From: Tanytarsus gracilentus
Lineage: Eukaryota; Arthropoda; Insecta; Diptera; Chironomidae
Assembly: GCA_038502055.1 (NCBI GenBank)
Contig: JAXRKN010000044.1
Location: forward strand, 6,580,501 to 6,644,500
Length of the DNA stretch: 64,000 nucleotides
Direction of reading: 5' to 3'
Shown here piece after piece: positions 36,901 through 50,865 of this stretch; position 1 is the first letter of the stretch; every line of letters starts with the position of its first letter. Under the pieces are notes generated by a model that saw only the letters and a list, made by a program, of their open reading frames with translations, did no database searches and had not been told where the DNA came from. Made by a program: the position numbers and the translations under genes.

Positions 36901-39900
36901 TTGACGAAATGTCAGCTATAATTTTTTGGTTGATTCCGAGAATTTTTTCTGATGCGAAGAAAATTTTGGCTTTAAATTGCTGATTTTTGGTTAAAGTTCA
37001 ATCATTAAAATTTTATTTATAAACAATTTATTCTTAAAATTAGATTTGGCAATTTTTTGCAATCCAATCATTCACAACTGAAACTCTGGAATAAATTCCT
37101 GGATAGTTTTTTTGACCGCAACCATAACCTGTTGAAAAGAAATTTTAAATTATAAATTTTTAAAAATATTCATAAATTTAATTACCTGACGAAACAACTC
37201 CGACTTGCCTATTATTGCACACCAACGGTCCGCCCTAAAAAATCATTAAATTAATTCACGTGCACGGCTTCATATTCAAGATTGCGAGAAATATTTTTTT
37301 CGCCAAGTATTTCTTTAAAAAAAATAAATCCAAAAGCTTTTTAACAGACCTAACATTGAAACATGGCAAACAATTTCGTTAGAATTAAATTACTTACTGA
37401 GTCACCTGAACAAGCATCCATTATACCATCTTCCCATCCCGCACAGATCATCTGTGGGCTGATTCTGAATCTAACCTTGGTGGTGTTGTAATTTCTTTCG
37501 CATGTTTGTTGATTCACTAAATTTACATCAACAGCTCGAAGACGTTCAGGTTTTGTGTTGTTATCAGCTGAATTTTTCAAAATAAAAAATATCCCAAAGT
37601 CAAATTTACTTTCTCATACCTTTTCCCCATCCGGAAACTTTACAATTCGTTCCATCCGCAAAATTTTCACCTGGTCCCTGAAGCCTTACTCGTTTCACTT
37701 TTGGATCTCTAATTGTGATATTTTCGGATGGCTTTAAAATGGCAAAATCATAGTTTAATCTAACCGGATGGAAGAGTTCATGTTGTATAATATTTTTATC
37801 TGGAATGTCGAAGACGTAACCGCCCTCACTTTTAAGGGACGATCCAATGCGAACGGAAACTTTTTCACTGTATTGATTTGTGCAGTGAGCTGAAAAATTA
37901 AATTTTAAACTTTAACATTTAATTAAATTTGAACTTTATGCACTTGCTGAATTAAATTAAAATCCACTCACCTGCTGTTAAAAAGCAATCTTTCGATATG
38001 ATGCTACACCCACATTTTAAATTTCCTTCGAACAAGAATGCACACTGATAAGGATAATCATCGATGTCTGCCTCCTTGCCGCCAACAATTCCGAGTCGTC
38101 TTTTAGGGACATTACTCGGAGAGCAATGACAATAGTTAATCATCAAGCTGATGAGAATTAACATGGAAAAGCACTTCATTATGCAAATGCAGCTTAGAGT
38201 GTGATTCTACGACGATCTGAGTTCGCTTTTAAAACTCTTCACTCCTCAGATCGTGATCCATAAAAAATTAATTTCTAGACACGTTCGTCATTGTCTTCGC
38301 TGCTGACACTCGAGGGATTATATTCGAAGATGGCTATAAATATTTTAAAGTACTTTCAGTCCATAATATTTTTCATCATAACAGTAAAAAACGGCACACA
38401 AGTTACACGAACTGAAAATGAGCTCTTCAAGTCTTCTTTTTCACATCAATTCATTCACGGTCAATAAAACTCAAGGAAAGGAAATTTTTAAAAGCTTAAT
38501 ATTTTATTTTTAGCGAAATGCTTAATTCAATATTTTGTTCTAGACGAAATTTTAATGTTGAACTTGAATATGTGAAGATGAATTGAAAGCTTTCGAAGAT
38601 ATTAAAATTATTTAAAGTTATTTTAAAGCATTGTCCTTAATCCGATTCGAGTCTGATTAGCATTTTTCATTCTATCGTGTTCTCCTTATGAATACAATCT
38701 AAAGTTTCTCTACAAACTTTTTTACAACCTCTCAAACTTTCCTCATGATTCATTGTTCAATCAACTTTCCATCCGGCTAGTTATAGCTCGATTATCTTTC
38801 ATGAACACCAAAAACAATTTCCTCTGATTAATGAACTTTTACGCCTCCTTTAATTTCCTCCATATTTTCGCACTCACTCAGCAACTCATCAGTTTCATCA
38901 TCAGCAAGAATGTAACAAGAAGAAAAAATATAAACATTAAACAAAAGAATTTTCATCAATTTCTATACCGGTCTTTACTGTTCATTGCTCATAGATAGAG
39001 CGCATTGTACATTCCACAGCTACTTGCTCTTGATGATGATGATGAGGGTAATGTTGTGCTTTTTTATGTGTAACCATAACATCAATCCATATTCTTTCTG
39101 CTGCTTCTAATGTTGATGTAAAGGTCAATAGCTGACGAAAAGGAAATTTAATGTATCTCTTTCGACTGCCGCAAGAAGAAATAAAATCAAGACAACGAAC
39201 GTGTTTTCACTTAAACCTTAAAGATCTCTTTAATCAAGTGTAAACTCCAAATTGATGAATTTGTCCATAAAATATTGCGCACAGACAAAACAGCACACAT
39301 CTCGATGTCAAACTGATATTGACGCATGGCACGAGGAGAGAAAAAAAGCAACAAGCTAATAGAGTTACCCAGTGAGGCATCGACATCCATAGCAACACGG
39401 ACAGAGGAATGAGAAATATTGACATGAAAGCATAAAAGATGCCAGCAAAGTTATGATGATTGCATGGAGTATTGAATTAAATTTATTATGTGTGCGGACA
39501 TAATACATTCAGGGATGTTTAATGGTGATGTTGAAATATATTTTTTAAGAGGAAAATAAAAAAGCTTTTTTGACAAAAAAATTAATTGAGCTTTGAGGTC
39601 TTTTGGACATTGCTATAAAAAACTGACTTTTCTTGCACTTAGTAAAAATTTTAATGCTCTGTTTTTAGTGAAATAATTTACTGGAATATTATAATCAATA
39701 GGGCTCAGATATTTTGATGTTTTTAACCATGATGCGGTGGACAGAAAAATATAAAAATGGTAACAAATTAATGGGCAACACATGTAGTTTGCGCATAAAT
39801 TTTTACATTGAAAATTTATTGCTTTTAACGTGTCAAATTATGACTTCAAAGTTTATATTTTGGCAAAATATAACGGAAAAAGGGCTCGTTACCCTAAAAC

Positions 39901-42900
39901 ATGGTGAAAAAAATTAATTAATTAGTGCAAAAGTTTTAGTATAGCGACAGTGAGCTTGGAATTTAAATGTCTGTTAAGTAAAATAAGAGAGGAAATTTAA
40001 AAAAAAATTTCTGTCAGCAAAATAAAACTAAAAAATCTTTAAAAAGCTTTTAACGAAAATCACTTTTATTCTCTTTTAAATTCTCCATCTCGATCTCACA
40101 GCTAGAATCTCGATATCATTTTTTCCAAGGTCGGTTGTTCACATGACACGATGTGTAAGCGGAGACATGTCTGTGGGTACAAGTTGCCAATATCAAAGCC
40201 ATTACCATTTCATGAAAAAAGTGTCACAAGTCGTGACTTTATATGAAGGAAAAAGTCAAGAAGAATTTCTTGGAATGAATTCTTGCTGTTGATACATCAC
40301 GTCCATTTTCATGTGACATTCACATGCACATAAAAGTTTCTCCTTTTGATATTCATGAAGATGTGATTTGATTTTATTACAATAAATGTTATTACACATC
40401 ATCATCGTCGTCATCAAAGGATATTGTGAAAATGGATATGAAAAAGGTTTCGAAAGATTGAATGAGAAGTGAAAATTTATAAAAGAATTCTAAAAGGTGA
40501 ATTTTTTAAAAATGAAGCTATTTCATCCAGACAAAAATCCATTAACGATGCGACTCGAAAAGCTCTCTATCAGTTTACCGATTTTGTGCTCTTACATTTT
40601 CACTTTTTGCTTGCGTCTTAAATTGAAATTGAAATCAAAATTGTCAGTGAAATGGAAGGTGAAAAATTTAGAAAGATCTCTTTGAATGAATAATGCATGA
40701 ACTCTTGAAATGTTGAGAATTTTTCAGCGTCACTTAGCTAATTTTGAGGAAATTTTATGTGAAAAATGTTTAAGTATATTTTTTTGATATCTTACGATTC
40801 AATTTTTTATGTGAATTTGAAATGAAAATTTAAAAATGTTTTTTAAAGGTTTTAAAAGTTTAAAATCAAGATTATGATCTTGACCTTTCGTCGTCATTAG
40901 TTCAAGTCTGATTAATTTTTTAAAAAATGACAATATCCACATTCGACCCCATTTTAAATTTCAAATGTCAATTTTACCTATCGCTCATGAATAAAATAAG
41001 AATTTAAATGGAAACGATGAAAAATATCACCAGATGCAAATCTTACATCATCTTCTTAAATCCACGTTGTTAGGGCTTTAAAAATAGCGGTCTATGATAC
41101 AATTCGCTGGCTGTTCTTCACGTAATTTAATCAGCTTTTGCAAAAAAACCTCGAAGCGAAAAAATGTTTGCTCTTATATTAGAAATTTTGCGTACTCTAG
41201 AAGATGATAATTCAAAATCAGCATTCTCGATTTTTGCTGGTGGGCGCAATTAACCTATATCCACATTATTTATTCTATTATGCTAATTTATTTGATGCTC
41301 CACGAGAGATTATTGGATAAACGACAGCGAGAGAAAAAAATTAAAAATTTGTCCGATAGGAAATTAATCTTTAAGGACTTAAATAAAAAAATATATTCAT
41401 AAATTAAGTTCGTCTAAAAATCTAAATTTAATTCTATTCACTTGAACGTAGAAATAAATAAAACATTAATTTTTAATTTTTATTAAATGCCTCTTCAAGA
41501 ATCTTTAAGAACAAAAATTTGCAACCAAAATTACTTTTTTTATTACTTCCTTTTTCCATAAAGACTCTTATAATATCAGGATTTCTAGGAAGGGCACACT
41601 CAATTTTTAGCCATGCTCTTGCGAAGAAGAGAACGTTAATAAAAATGTATAAAAACTGAAGAGCTTATTTTTGGACATTTCAGTAAGATTTATTTTTTAG
41701 CAAGTATGAAAATATTTTTTCTTCTATCAATGGACTTAAAAAGACGTCAAGTATTTATTGATCGCAATAAAATTTATTTCGCTCTATGAATATTTTAAAT
41801 GATGATAAAAATGAGATGAAATTTTATGAACTTAAGTGGTCAAACTGTCGTGTGTGTGCTATCCTCTAAAAAGCGATAAAAGGTGAACCCTGAATTGTCA
41901 ACTTTGCTATCTTTCTGCTTGCGTAAGCTATATAAGACCTATAAAATCCTTCTGACCCTTGATTTTTTCGCACCAATCATAAATCACAGACTCACAAAAT
42001 TTTCGTAAGCTATTGAAAGAACTTTTCTGAATAAGACATGGCAAAAAATCTTTTTTATTGACTGTTGCACTCGATATATTAATTAATTTACCGTAAGATT
42101 CTTGCTCGACAAGACAATTAATTGAAGAGCATCCTTGAGCGTCGCGAACGGCCTCGAAGTAAAAGAGCAGTGTAACTCAATAAATTTTTATTTACGTATC
42201 AACACAAGGAACATTATTAAGCTCGACGGGGGGTCGATTGTGATGGTGCGACAGTGGTCAGAACTCGATATTTTCCATCTTTTACGTTATTTATTACATA
42301 ATTGAAAGTAATTCTAGCAATTAATTTCATTTCCATGTACATTCGTGTTGGTGGAGAGTGAGAATTGTAAAAAGGGACGCGACTTGGGGGTTGTTGGTTG
42401 ATGATGGCATGACATTTATCATTCTCGAATTAAGTGAGAGGGCTGCGAAATTTGAAACTCTTTTTACGGGTGATTTATTAATTTTTAAGGGACTTTTGAA
42501 GAAGATCACGGTAATTAATTATTTAGGAGGAAAATTTTAGGGAGCTTTTTAATTTTTTTGATCCCATCGAAGTTTTTTGAAAGAAATTTTATGATTTTAT
42601 AATTTTTGTAAATTATTAATTGAGGTTGAAAAAATTTTTAAAGTTTAAAGTTTGAGATTTTACCGTTAAAAAATTAAAAAGTTATTTCAAATTAAAATAA
42701 AATAATATTTATTAAGGTTCGAATCCTAAGATTGAAATATTTGATAAACTTTGCTTTCATATTTTTTTTAATTTTCAACAATAATTTTGAATTTTAATTT
42801 TTTTTTTCAAATTACTAATTTAATTAAATTTATGTTAAATATTTTTCAACCAAAACCCCAAAAACAATCTCGCAAGTCATTTCAACAATTTCACACCATC

Positions 42901-45900
42901 TCAACTTAATTTTCGAAGCAGATTCCTTCTCAGAAAATGCAACAATGGAATTTCTTCATCAACTATTCTATGTACATCCCGGTGCGGCAAACAAAGAACA
43001 AACTTCATTTCCTTCGCTTACATATTAAATTGCTAAATTATTATATTTGCCTTCAATGACACCGTCCAGAGTGATGATGATTGTTGGTATATTAAATTGG
43101 AAGGGTGGCGTCTTAGTCATTAATTCGATTCTCATCGTGCGCTCACGAAAAGCAATTAATGAGTTTACAATTAATAAAAGTGAGTGTGTATTGGTGACTT
43201 GAATATTTTTTTGTGTTATATCATTGGATCGCAACATTGGCAATTGGAGTTCGATTGAGCAATTACAATATTGTGAGCTTCTTTGTATTGTTCGCGACGT
43301 GACATTCAGTCCTTGTCGAATACCGCGTCTAAACACATCGATTTTGAGTGCCTTTAAAAAAATAATTGATAACTCATGAAAATTTCAGTGTCATTGAGAA
43401 ATTTAAAGTTTTTGAAGCTAAATTAAAATTGAGTGAAAACTCACGCAAAAAATCACTTAATTAAAACTCGTTCAACTCATGTTCGCTATCACGTCCGCCA
43501 AAGTTCGCGTCAATGTCCATTTAAGCGCGATGATAAACGAGCAAAAAAGTTCTTCATTCCTAAGGACATCACCGAACAATATCTTCACAGTCGTTGAACT
43601 CAAATAGATGCCAGAACATTCATTTTAACCATCAACCAGTGACAATACCATATGTGCATTATAGTGACTAGAAATTGTTGTGCTCTCTGTTGCATATTAA
43701 TTAATGATTGCACCAACACTGAGCAACTGCACACCGAGCGATAACAAGAAATAATTTAGTATCATTGCAGCGTTTGTTGGCGTCAGTGACAGTTCTAAAG
43801 TAACGTAAATGATTTCAATATCATGGTTCAGAAAATTGAAATTGCTGTCATAAGTGCAAATGAGACAAAGTACGATGAAAAATTGGTAAATAGACATCGA
43901 CGATGAGTCAATTGCAGATTTTTTTGCATGATTGTCTAGAGAACATTTAACAGATGTAATTCGTATTTTCCTGACATTCAATATTTTATTGTCCGTAGTG
44001 GACATGAGTTGTGACAGGGCTGCAGCATTTAATGATAAATTTTAAACATTAAATTTTATTTTATTTTCTATTCTGTTGCAAACCCAATCTAAAAAGCTTT
44101 AAAAACAATTTTTCAACCCTGACATTCCATCCATCGTGAGAGAAACTGACAGACACGGAAGAAATATGTTACACAACAACCCAATGATGATTTATGATAT
44201 TTGTTTTCATTCATTTTTTCCAATTTCATCTAGAATTCTACGAATGATCATTCATATTCCGTATTTCGTCGTGCTCTCCATGCATTGCGACGAAGAATAT
44301 CGAGGAAGGGACATCGAACGAGACCGCCGGAAAAATTCGCATCGACCAGTGCAAACTCAATGGGACAACAGCAATCGGGCAATCCATCAGATGGCATTGT
44401 TAGTCGATTATCCTTCGATCCGTCCTTACCCTCATACTATCGGGTAAATATTGAAATTTCATTTACCGTGCAAAAATCTCATTTTTCTTTTATTTACTTA
44501 ACAGTGGCTGGCCGTTGTCTCGCTTGCCGTACTTTATAACATCATTTTTGTAGTTGGACGCGCAATATTCTGGGAGATAAATAAGAAATCGCCTTTCCTG
44601 TGGTACTTTCTTGATTATTTATGTGATTTCATTTATCTCCTCGACACACTCGTTCACTGGCATGAAGGTAAGATGATATTTATAAAATTGAGTTATGATG
44701 GTGTCGATTTTCAAAAATGAGATGTCAAAAAAATATTTTCGAACAATATCGAAAACCGCCCTCGAATTTTGACAGGAGTGACATTTAAATCAGATGCAAG
44801 CACAACAACTTAATATTCTGCTCACGTTTTTCACATATCTTGTATTTGTCTGAGATTATTTCATAAGAAAATTTCCTTTTTTTGCGTCATGAATAAAGTC
44901 TCAAATTTCCATGCAAATTATGACAGATGAGGGTTGAAAATTAGGAAGAGGGTTAAGATTATGTGATAAGCTATGTACAGCAGTTGCTGACACAATAGAG
45001 CTATTTATTAAAAGCTCTTCTTTGAGTGGAGAATAAAAGGAAATTTGAGGAAAAATTCTTTTATGCTTGGGTTTTGAGGATGATAGTTGGATGGTAAATT
45101 GACTTTAAATTTTCACTTGATTTCAAAAGAAATTTTTATCGACATAAATTTCCTGTTTTGGACATAAAATCAATAAAAAAAAGAACCATCAGCAGCTGGC
45201 CATGGTCAATGTAAAGTAATAAGTACAAGAAAGCGTGCACAAACTATTCAAAGAGGAATTTGCATGCGATGAATATAAAATCACAACTGTTTTTCTCTTA
45301 AATCACTTGTCACTCGGAATGTCTGCGAACTGCATACATAATTTGAACATTTAAGCTCCACACATTTGTTTACACATCAAAAAATTATAAAGAAAAAAAT
45401 GGAGACATCAAGTCGAAGATATAAAATTATGTGAAGCATAAAAAAAGAAGATAAAAGAAAGAAAAAGATGAAAGAAACTCAAGGTTTGAGAGTTTTCCAA
45501 TTTTTATAGCTGATAAAATTTAATTTTCACTTTTCTGCTCTGGAAGAAGTATTAAGGGTGTGCAACTGTGTTTAAAATTTTGCGATTAAAAATTTAATGT
45601 AAACTTCAATTTTAATCACCTTCACTTAATGGAAAATAAATATTAAACCTTGAATCTATTAAATTTAAAAAATAACTCAACTTTTTCTTAAATTTCAAAT
45701 CTTTAACTCAAGTTTTTGTTACATTTCAAATCTTTTTTAAAGTGTCCATTCCTCTTAATATATTTTTACACATCTGAGAGAGTTTGCCATTTTTTGAACC
45801 AAAAAGTAAATGAGGCTTGTCAAAAGAAAATTATTCAAGCCGACATTGAATGCAGATTTTTGTGGTTAACCCCCGGAAAAATGTTGACAACTTTTTTTGG

Positions 45901-48900
45901 GTCACTTAACTTTTAGTTTCCTTTTCAATATCTATATGGAGACAAATTTGAATCTAAAAAAATGTCATTTTGATCTTTTTGAAAATTATTTAAATTTAAA
46001 CCTCAACCCAGACTTTCTTTCCCACAGAAAAAGGTCAAAAACCACAATTGGACAAATGATTAAGAATTTTTTGCATGTGACATGAATTTTAAATATCAAA
46101 AAATTAATGAGATGAAAATTTAAATTAACATTTTTGCCAGACAAAATTGAATTTTATTACAGCTGTAACCTGAACTTTTTCTATTTACCTGTAAAGTAAA
46201 TAAACATTTCCTGGGAAAATAAACTTGAAATAAAAAATAAAATTGACATTGACGCACACGCCATAGTAAAATTACAATCCATTAATTCTATATATAATTT
46301 TATCCATCCGCAGGTTACCTCGAGCAAGGTCTTTTAGTACGAGACGCCCGAAAACTTCGACAACACTATTTCAGCACAAGTCATTGGCGTTTGGATATTC
46401 TTTCTATGCTTCCAACAGATTTCCTCTACTTTTGGTGGGGTCCAAATCAATGTAGCTTTGATCGTGTGCCATGTGCTGTAATTGTTCGCATAAATCGGCT
46501 TTTTCGATTGCCACGAATGTGGGAATGGTTCGAGAGGACTGAGACAGCCACCGGCTATCCGAATGCATTTCGAATATGCAAAGTAAGTGCTTTGAATGTT
46601 CTTTTTTTGGTATCGAGCCAATTGTGAAATTGAATGCTTGTACGAGTTTGTGGTTGAGTGGAAATTTATTAAAATTCATAATCGAATTTGATAGCTTTGA
46701 GTATTTTTAACACAGAGATATTTTAGGGGTGAAAGATAAAATTATCAACGAATTATTTTTAAATTAAAAAAGTACGTTAAAAAATTTACACTCAATTTTT
46801 TCAAACTATTTTTTAAAAATCAATTAATTTAACATATTTATCGAACACTCAACCAACTTTAAAGGGTTCAAAATTCCTATAAATATTTTACAAATGCGTA
46901 AATAGTAAAATTTGTTTGTAAACAATCCCAAACTCAAATGATTACTCATCCAGACGTCAGCTTTCGCTTGACAAATTCGATTTAAACAACTTTCAACGTC
47001 GTATCTGAAAATATCCGCTCAGTGAATTAATTTACGCTTCAATATCACTGACTACAAAATATCACCCGAGGTAATAAAATGATTTCCTTTCGAATCAAGT
47101 ACTCTAATCCTTGTGCCGGTGGCAAATTGCGTTTCTTCTTACTCGATTTTTCCCGGAAGGGACTTTTTTCTATCACAACGGAAGCTCTTTGAGCGAGAGA
47201 GATGTAGGTCAATAGAGATGTAAACTTTCTCCTCGCTCTCTTATCATTGCCCTCAAATCACGCGCACAATAAATCTCGTTGTCAAACAATTTCACAAGCA
47301 TAAAATATCTTTCGAGAAAAGAAATCTAATTTTCATTTTTTTCTAGGTCGTGCTAGCAATATTAGTTTTAATACACTGGAATGCCTGTCTGTACTTTGCC
47401 ATTAGCTACGCTCAAGGCTTTGGTAGTGACAATTGGGTGTACAACTTAAATGGTAATAATCGATCATAGTGAAGGTCGCAGGGTTGATAAAGAGACAGAG
47501 TGACCTAGTTTGATATTTTCTTTTCTTTTAAAAGTTTTCATCTCATTTTTTAATATGAAAAAGGAAATTTTTACAAACAATCAATTTATCAATCCTGGAA
47601 AATTTATTTCCCTTCCAATTATCTACAAAATCCTTTAATCAATCATAAACAGGAACGCAAAATGCATCGTTAACACGACAGTACATCTACAGCTTCTATT
47701 GGTCGACACTCACTCTTACGACAATTGGCGAGACTCCAACGCCTGAGAACGAGACGGAATATTTGTTTGTTGTTGCCGATTTCCTCGCTGGTGTTCTCAT
47801 TTTTGCCACAATCGTCGGTAATATTGGTAAGTAATTCAAAACTTTTACTTCTTTGAATCCGAATCAAAATATTCCTTCGCAGGTTCAATGATATCAAATA
47901 TGAATGTGGCACGAGTCGAGTTTCAAAATCGAATGGATGGTGTTAAGCAATATATGGCGTTTCGAAAAGTCGGCGGTGAATTAGAAGCACGAGTGAGTAA
48001 TGAATTAATTTCGCACATTTTTGGGATCCATTAAAATTCATACATGTCGCATTTGTGTGGCTCGACTAGAGCACGTAATAGTTATTGATGGCTTTGTTGA
48101 ATGATTTTGGCAAATGAAGTCAAATTTGGAAGTTTATCGAATTTTAAATGTGAATCAAGACGTGAAAGGAAAATTATAAACGATTTATTTGGTTTGAGTG
48201 AGAAATTTAAATTTGTAATTTTGATAATTTTTATTTGTGGTTTCTACCTCAAAAAAAAAGAAAATTTAATTATTTTAATAATTTTTTCTCAGCTTTAATA
48301 TCGATCACAAACCCACACGAAATAAAAAGATTGTCTTTAGTTCCAATTTTTTCAATCTCATTTTTCATCTGTCTCTCAATTTTCCTTTTCTCTTCTTCAA
48401 TAACCTTATTCACACATGAAATATGGAAACGAATATTAGTTTAATATCTTTTCTGTCGTTTTGCCATGTTTTATGTATGCTTTACTCGCTTGGAATAGTA
48501 AAAAGAGGATGCTGAAAAAGCAAATTCTGTCGCTGATACGAAAGCACAAGCAAAATATGTCTGTGAGAGAAAGCTTTGAGTTTAATCTTCTTCCGCTTTC
48601 TGAAATAACATTATTGAGAAGCAAAATCTTCCTACATCAGATGAAGCTCAATAATGTGGGAGAATAATTGAATTAAATGTTAAATGTTAGTTACATGAGC
48701 TTTAAATAAATATTTCAGTACTGTGGGTGGACACAAATGTCACGTTAATACATCAAATACTATCTCATCTGAATACCAAATGCAAAAATAGAAATGTTCC
48801 AAACTTTTTCTCAACCTTAGCCCACAAAATCATGAACTGAAACGTCTTTTAAAACTTTTTCCATAATGCTTTCGTTCGGGTCTTAAGTCTGCTCTAACCT

Positions 48901-50865
48901 TCTCCTAAAATAACAAAATCCGTCAATCGATAATTCACTCGATAATCTTTGAACACAAAGCTTCATTCATCACTCTAAACTCTATTGAGGAAGAAAATCC
49001 ATTCAACCTCGATAATGGACTCTCGTGTCTAACGGTCAAAGGATTTGATTCAATTTATTCCTTTGAGATTGTGAAAAATGATCTTGAGAATTTTCTCATG
49101 CTCGATTAACAGAGTGAAGGTTAAAAATTCAATTTAAAAACAAAAAAACTTTTTTCGAGTGTCTGAATCTCGAGACGATTTCATTACAATCCCTTGTTAC
49201 TTGCGAGATCTGCGCAAAAGGTGGTTCAATGTCTTACTTTTTGCTTACGGGGTTTATTCTTAAAAATGTCTCAAACTTTTGGTGACTTTAAAAAAATTCA
49301 TTAAATTATTTATGAACCGTAACAAAGCCCTCAAACACATTTCCCTAAACGTCAAAAAAAATCGACGAAAATTATATTCCGGTCAGGAAGGAAATGAAAA
49401 GCTAATGATGAAAGAAAATTTCTCTCTTATTTATTTCTTCGCCAGGTTATTCGATGGTTTGCTTACACTTGGGCTCAAAGTGGTGCACTTGACGAGGAAC
49501 GTGTCCTGGCCGCACTGCCCGATAAGCTGAAAGCAGAGATTGCGATACGAGTTCATATGGACACGCTGAAGCAAGTGCGGATCTTTCAAGATTGTGAGCC
49601 GGGTCTGCTGGAGGCTTTGGTGCTGAAATTGAGATTACAAGTATTTAGTCCCGGTGATTACATATGTCGGAAAGGTGATGTGGGTAAAGAGATGTACATA
49701 GTGAAGAGGGGAAGACTCTCTGTTGTGGCGGATGACGGTACGACTGTGCTCGCGACACTCGGCGCTGGGTCTGTTTTTGGTGAGGTTTCTGTACTCGAAA
49801 TCGCCGGAAATCGAACGGGTAATCGAAGAACGGCGAATGTTCGATCGATAGGTAAGCAAGCCGTCGAGAAAAATCCGCAAGATTTCAATTTTTATTCCAT
49901 CAGGCTATTCGGATCTCTTTTGTCTTGCGAAACGTGATTTATGGGAAACTTTAGCCGACTACCCGGAGGCACGTGCCTCATTGACAGAACGTGGGTGCCA
50001 ATTATTAAGGAAGGACGGTCTGCTTGATGAGGCTGTTTTCGCAAGTAAGCAACAATGATAAATTGTTATTACTTCTTTTTTTATTAATTTATCACATGAT
50101 AAAACTCTAGGCGCACAAAGGCAACAGGACTCTCTCGAATTGGGCGTTGCGAAGCTCGAGTGTACTGTGGAAAATCTTAATTTACGCTTGGCACGACTGT
50201 TGGGCGAATATACATCGTCGCAGGCCAAATTAAAACAGCGAATATCGAAACTTGAGAAAAGGTTGGTAAATTTGATCAAGGTGTGGGCATTTGAAATTTT
50301 TTTTAAACATTTGTGTGATGAAGAAACGTTTATGATACATTTTCCAAATTTGTATATTATTTAAATAATTTTATATTAAATTTTACAATTTTTAATAATT
50401 TAAAAATTCAAGTTTCCCTCCCCTGTATGGAGTGACCCGAAAAAAAGACTTTTATTTTTTAGGACCCTTTTTGCGATCCTTTTCCTCAATTCATTCATCG
50501 AGCACTTTTTTCTCGCTGTCGACAAACTTAATTATCTTGAGTAGATGACCGAACTTTCGCCTCAAATATTTAACTTTCACATCACGAGCGCACCAACGAC
50601 TAAAAATACTCCCGAGAACGCCAAAAATTTAACGAAATTTTCCCTTTTTTCTCGTTAACCATTTAGACTTTACACGAGCAATGAAGCCAATGATGATGAG
50701 GACGATGACGAAGAGTTGAGACAAAGACGATACTCATTGCAGCTTAATGACTCGAGAGGATATCGACGCGGTAAAAAGTTACTCTCGACACAGCCACAAC
50801 TCGATAGCGAAGACGAAGTCGAGCAAACGGCCGCAGAATTATTATCGCGACAAAATACGATGTAG
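33996..50865 (+). CDS. Cng: Cyclic nucleotide-gated cation channel, alpha-type subunit
   Basis: Plasma-membrane tetrameric cation channel opened by cGMP/cAMP; insect alpha subunits act in sensory neurons. Coding exons: 33996-34096, 34824-35127, 44234-44443, 44505-44667, 46314-46582, 47347-47452, 47653-47826, 47883-47992, 49446-49851, 49904-50044, 50111-50261, 50667-50865; all GT-AG with matching phases, 777 aa. After a poorly conserved N-terminus (1-190) come DPSLPSYYRWLAVVSLAVLY (S1), six membrane segments with a basic S4 (VIVRINRLFRLPRMWEWF), and the pore filter TIGETP at 408-413 with E411, the acidic pore residue of CNGA. The C-linker starts near 443; the nucleotide-binding domain spans about 517-640 with FGE at 590-592 and R607-T608 (NRRTA), the Thr being linked to cGMP preference. 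A CLZ-type coiled coil (670-712) and an acidic tail end the protein. Intron 2 hosts a protease gene on the other strand. Confidence 0.95.
34299..34615. repeat. 18-bp minisatellite containing a kB-like decamer
   Basis: Seventeen full copies plus a partial one of TTGGGAATTTCCCAGGNG in the first coding intron of Cng. Thirteen copies keep GGGAATTTCC exactly and another reads GGGAAGTTCC; all of these fit the Rel/NF-kB consensus GGGRNNYYCC. Some units also form CAGGTG, an E-box. The 18-bp period keeps frames open on both strands, which explains the 110-167-codon repeat ORFs here. Confidence 0.95.
35128..37039. other. Cng intron 2, left part
   Basis: About 1.9 kb of AT-rich intron between coding exon 2 and the nested protease gene. 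No further exon or repeat is supported. Confidence 0.5.
37040..38179 (-). CDS. Secreted trypsin-like serine protease (S1 family)
   Basis: Secreted endopeptidase with chymotrypsin fold. Exons on the minus strand: 38179-37972, 37889-37620, 37567-37398, 37234-37186, 37128-37040, all GT-AG with phases 1, 1, 0 and 1; 261 aa. A signal peptide (1-19, MKCFSMLILISLMINYCHC) precedes a short pro-region and IVGG at 31-34. The catalytic triad is complete: H71 in LTAAHC, D117 in NYDFAIL, S216 in DACSGDSGGP. D210, six residues before the Ser, gives trypsin-like Lys/Arg specificity; GYGCGQKNYPGIYSRV follows. Two oddities: the residue before IVGG is Gly (KRRLG-IVGG), not Arg/Lys, and the usual W215 is Ser (VSSG). 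The gene lies wholly inside the second Cng intron on the opposite strand. It may be digestive or haemolymph; the sequence does not say. Confidence 0.9.
38180..44233. other. Cng intron 2, right part
   Basis: Six kilobases of AT-rich intron. Two minus-strand ORFs of about 100 codons (43025-43336 and 43697-44005) have slightly higher GC than their surroundings, but neither resembles a family I know. GATGATGATGATGAG at about 39033-39047 is a small microsatellite. Confidence 0.4.
44668..46313. other. Cng intron 4
   Basis: AT-rich intron of 1.6 kb between the S1-S2 exon and the exon with S3-S4. I see no repeat, exon or RNA gene in it. Confidence 0.6.
46583..47346. other. Cng intron 5
   Basis: A 764-bp intron with GTAAGT donor and TTTTTTTCTAG acceptor. 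Nothing else is seen in it. Confidence 0.6.
47993..49445. other. Cng intron 8
   Basis: A 1453-bp intron with GTGAGT donor and TTCTTCGCCAG acceptor. The short ORFs inside show no protein resemblance. Confidence 0.6.

Noticed and set aside
41930..41960. TATATAAG-like box suggesting a promoter in Cng intron 2
   Set aside because: No gene follows it on the same strand before Cng exon 3.
48461..48667. 68-codon basic ORF in a Cng intron
   Set aside because: Lies between verified Cng exons, with no splice support or family resemblance.
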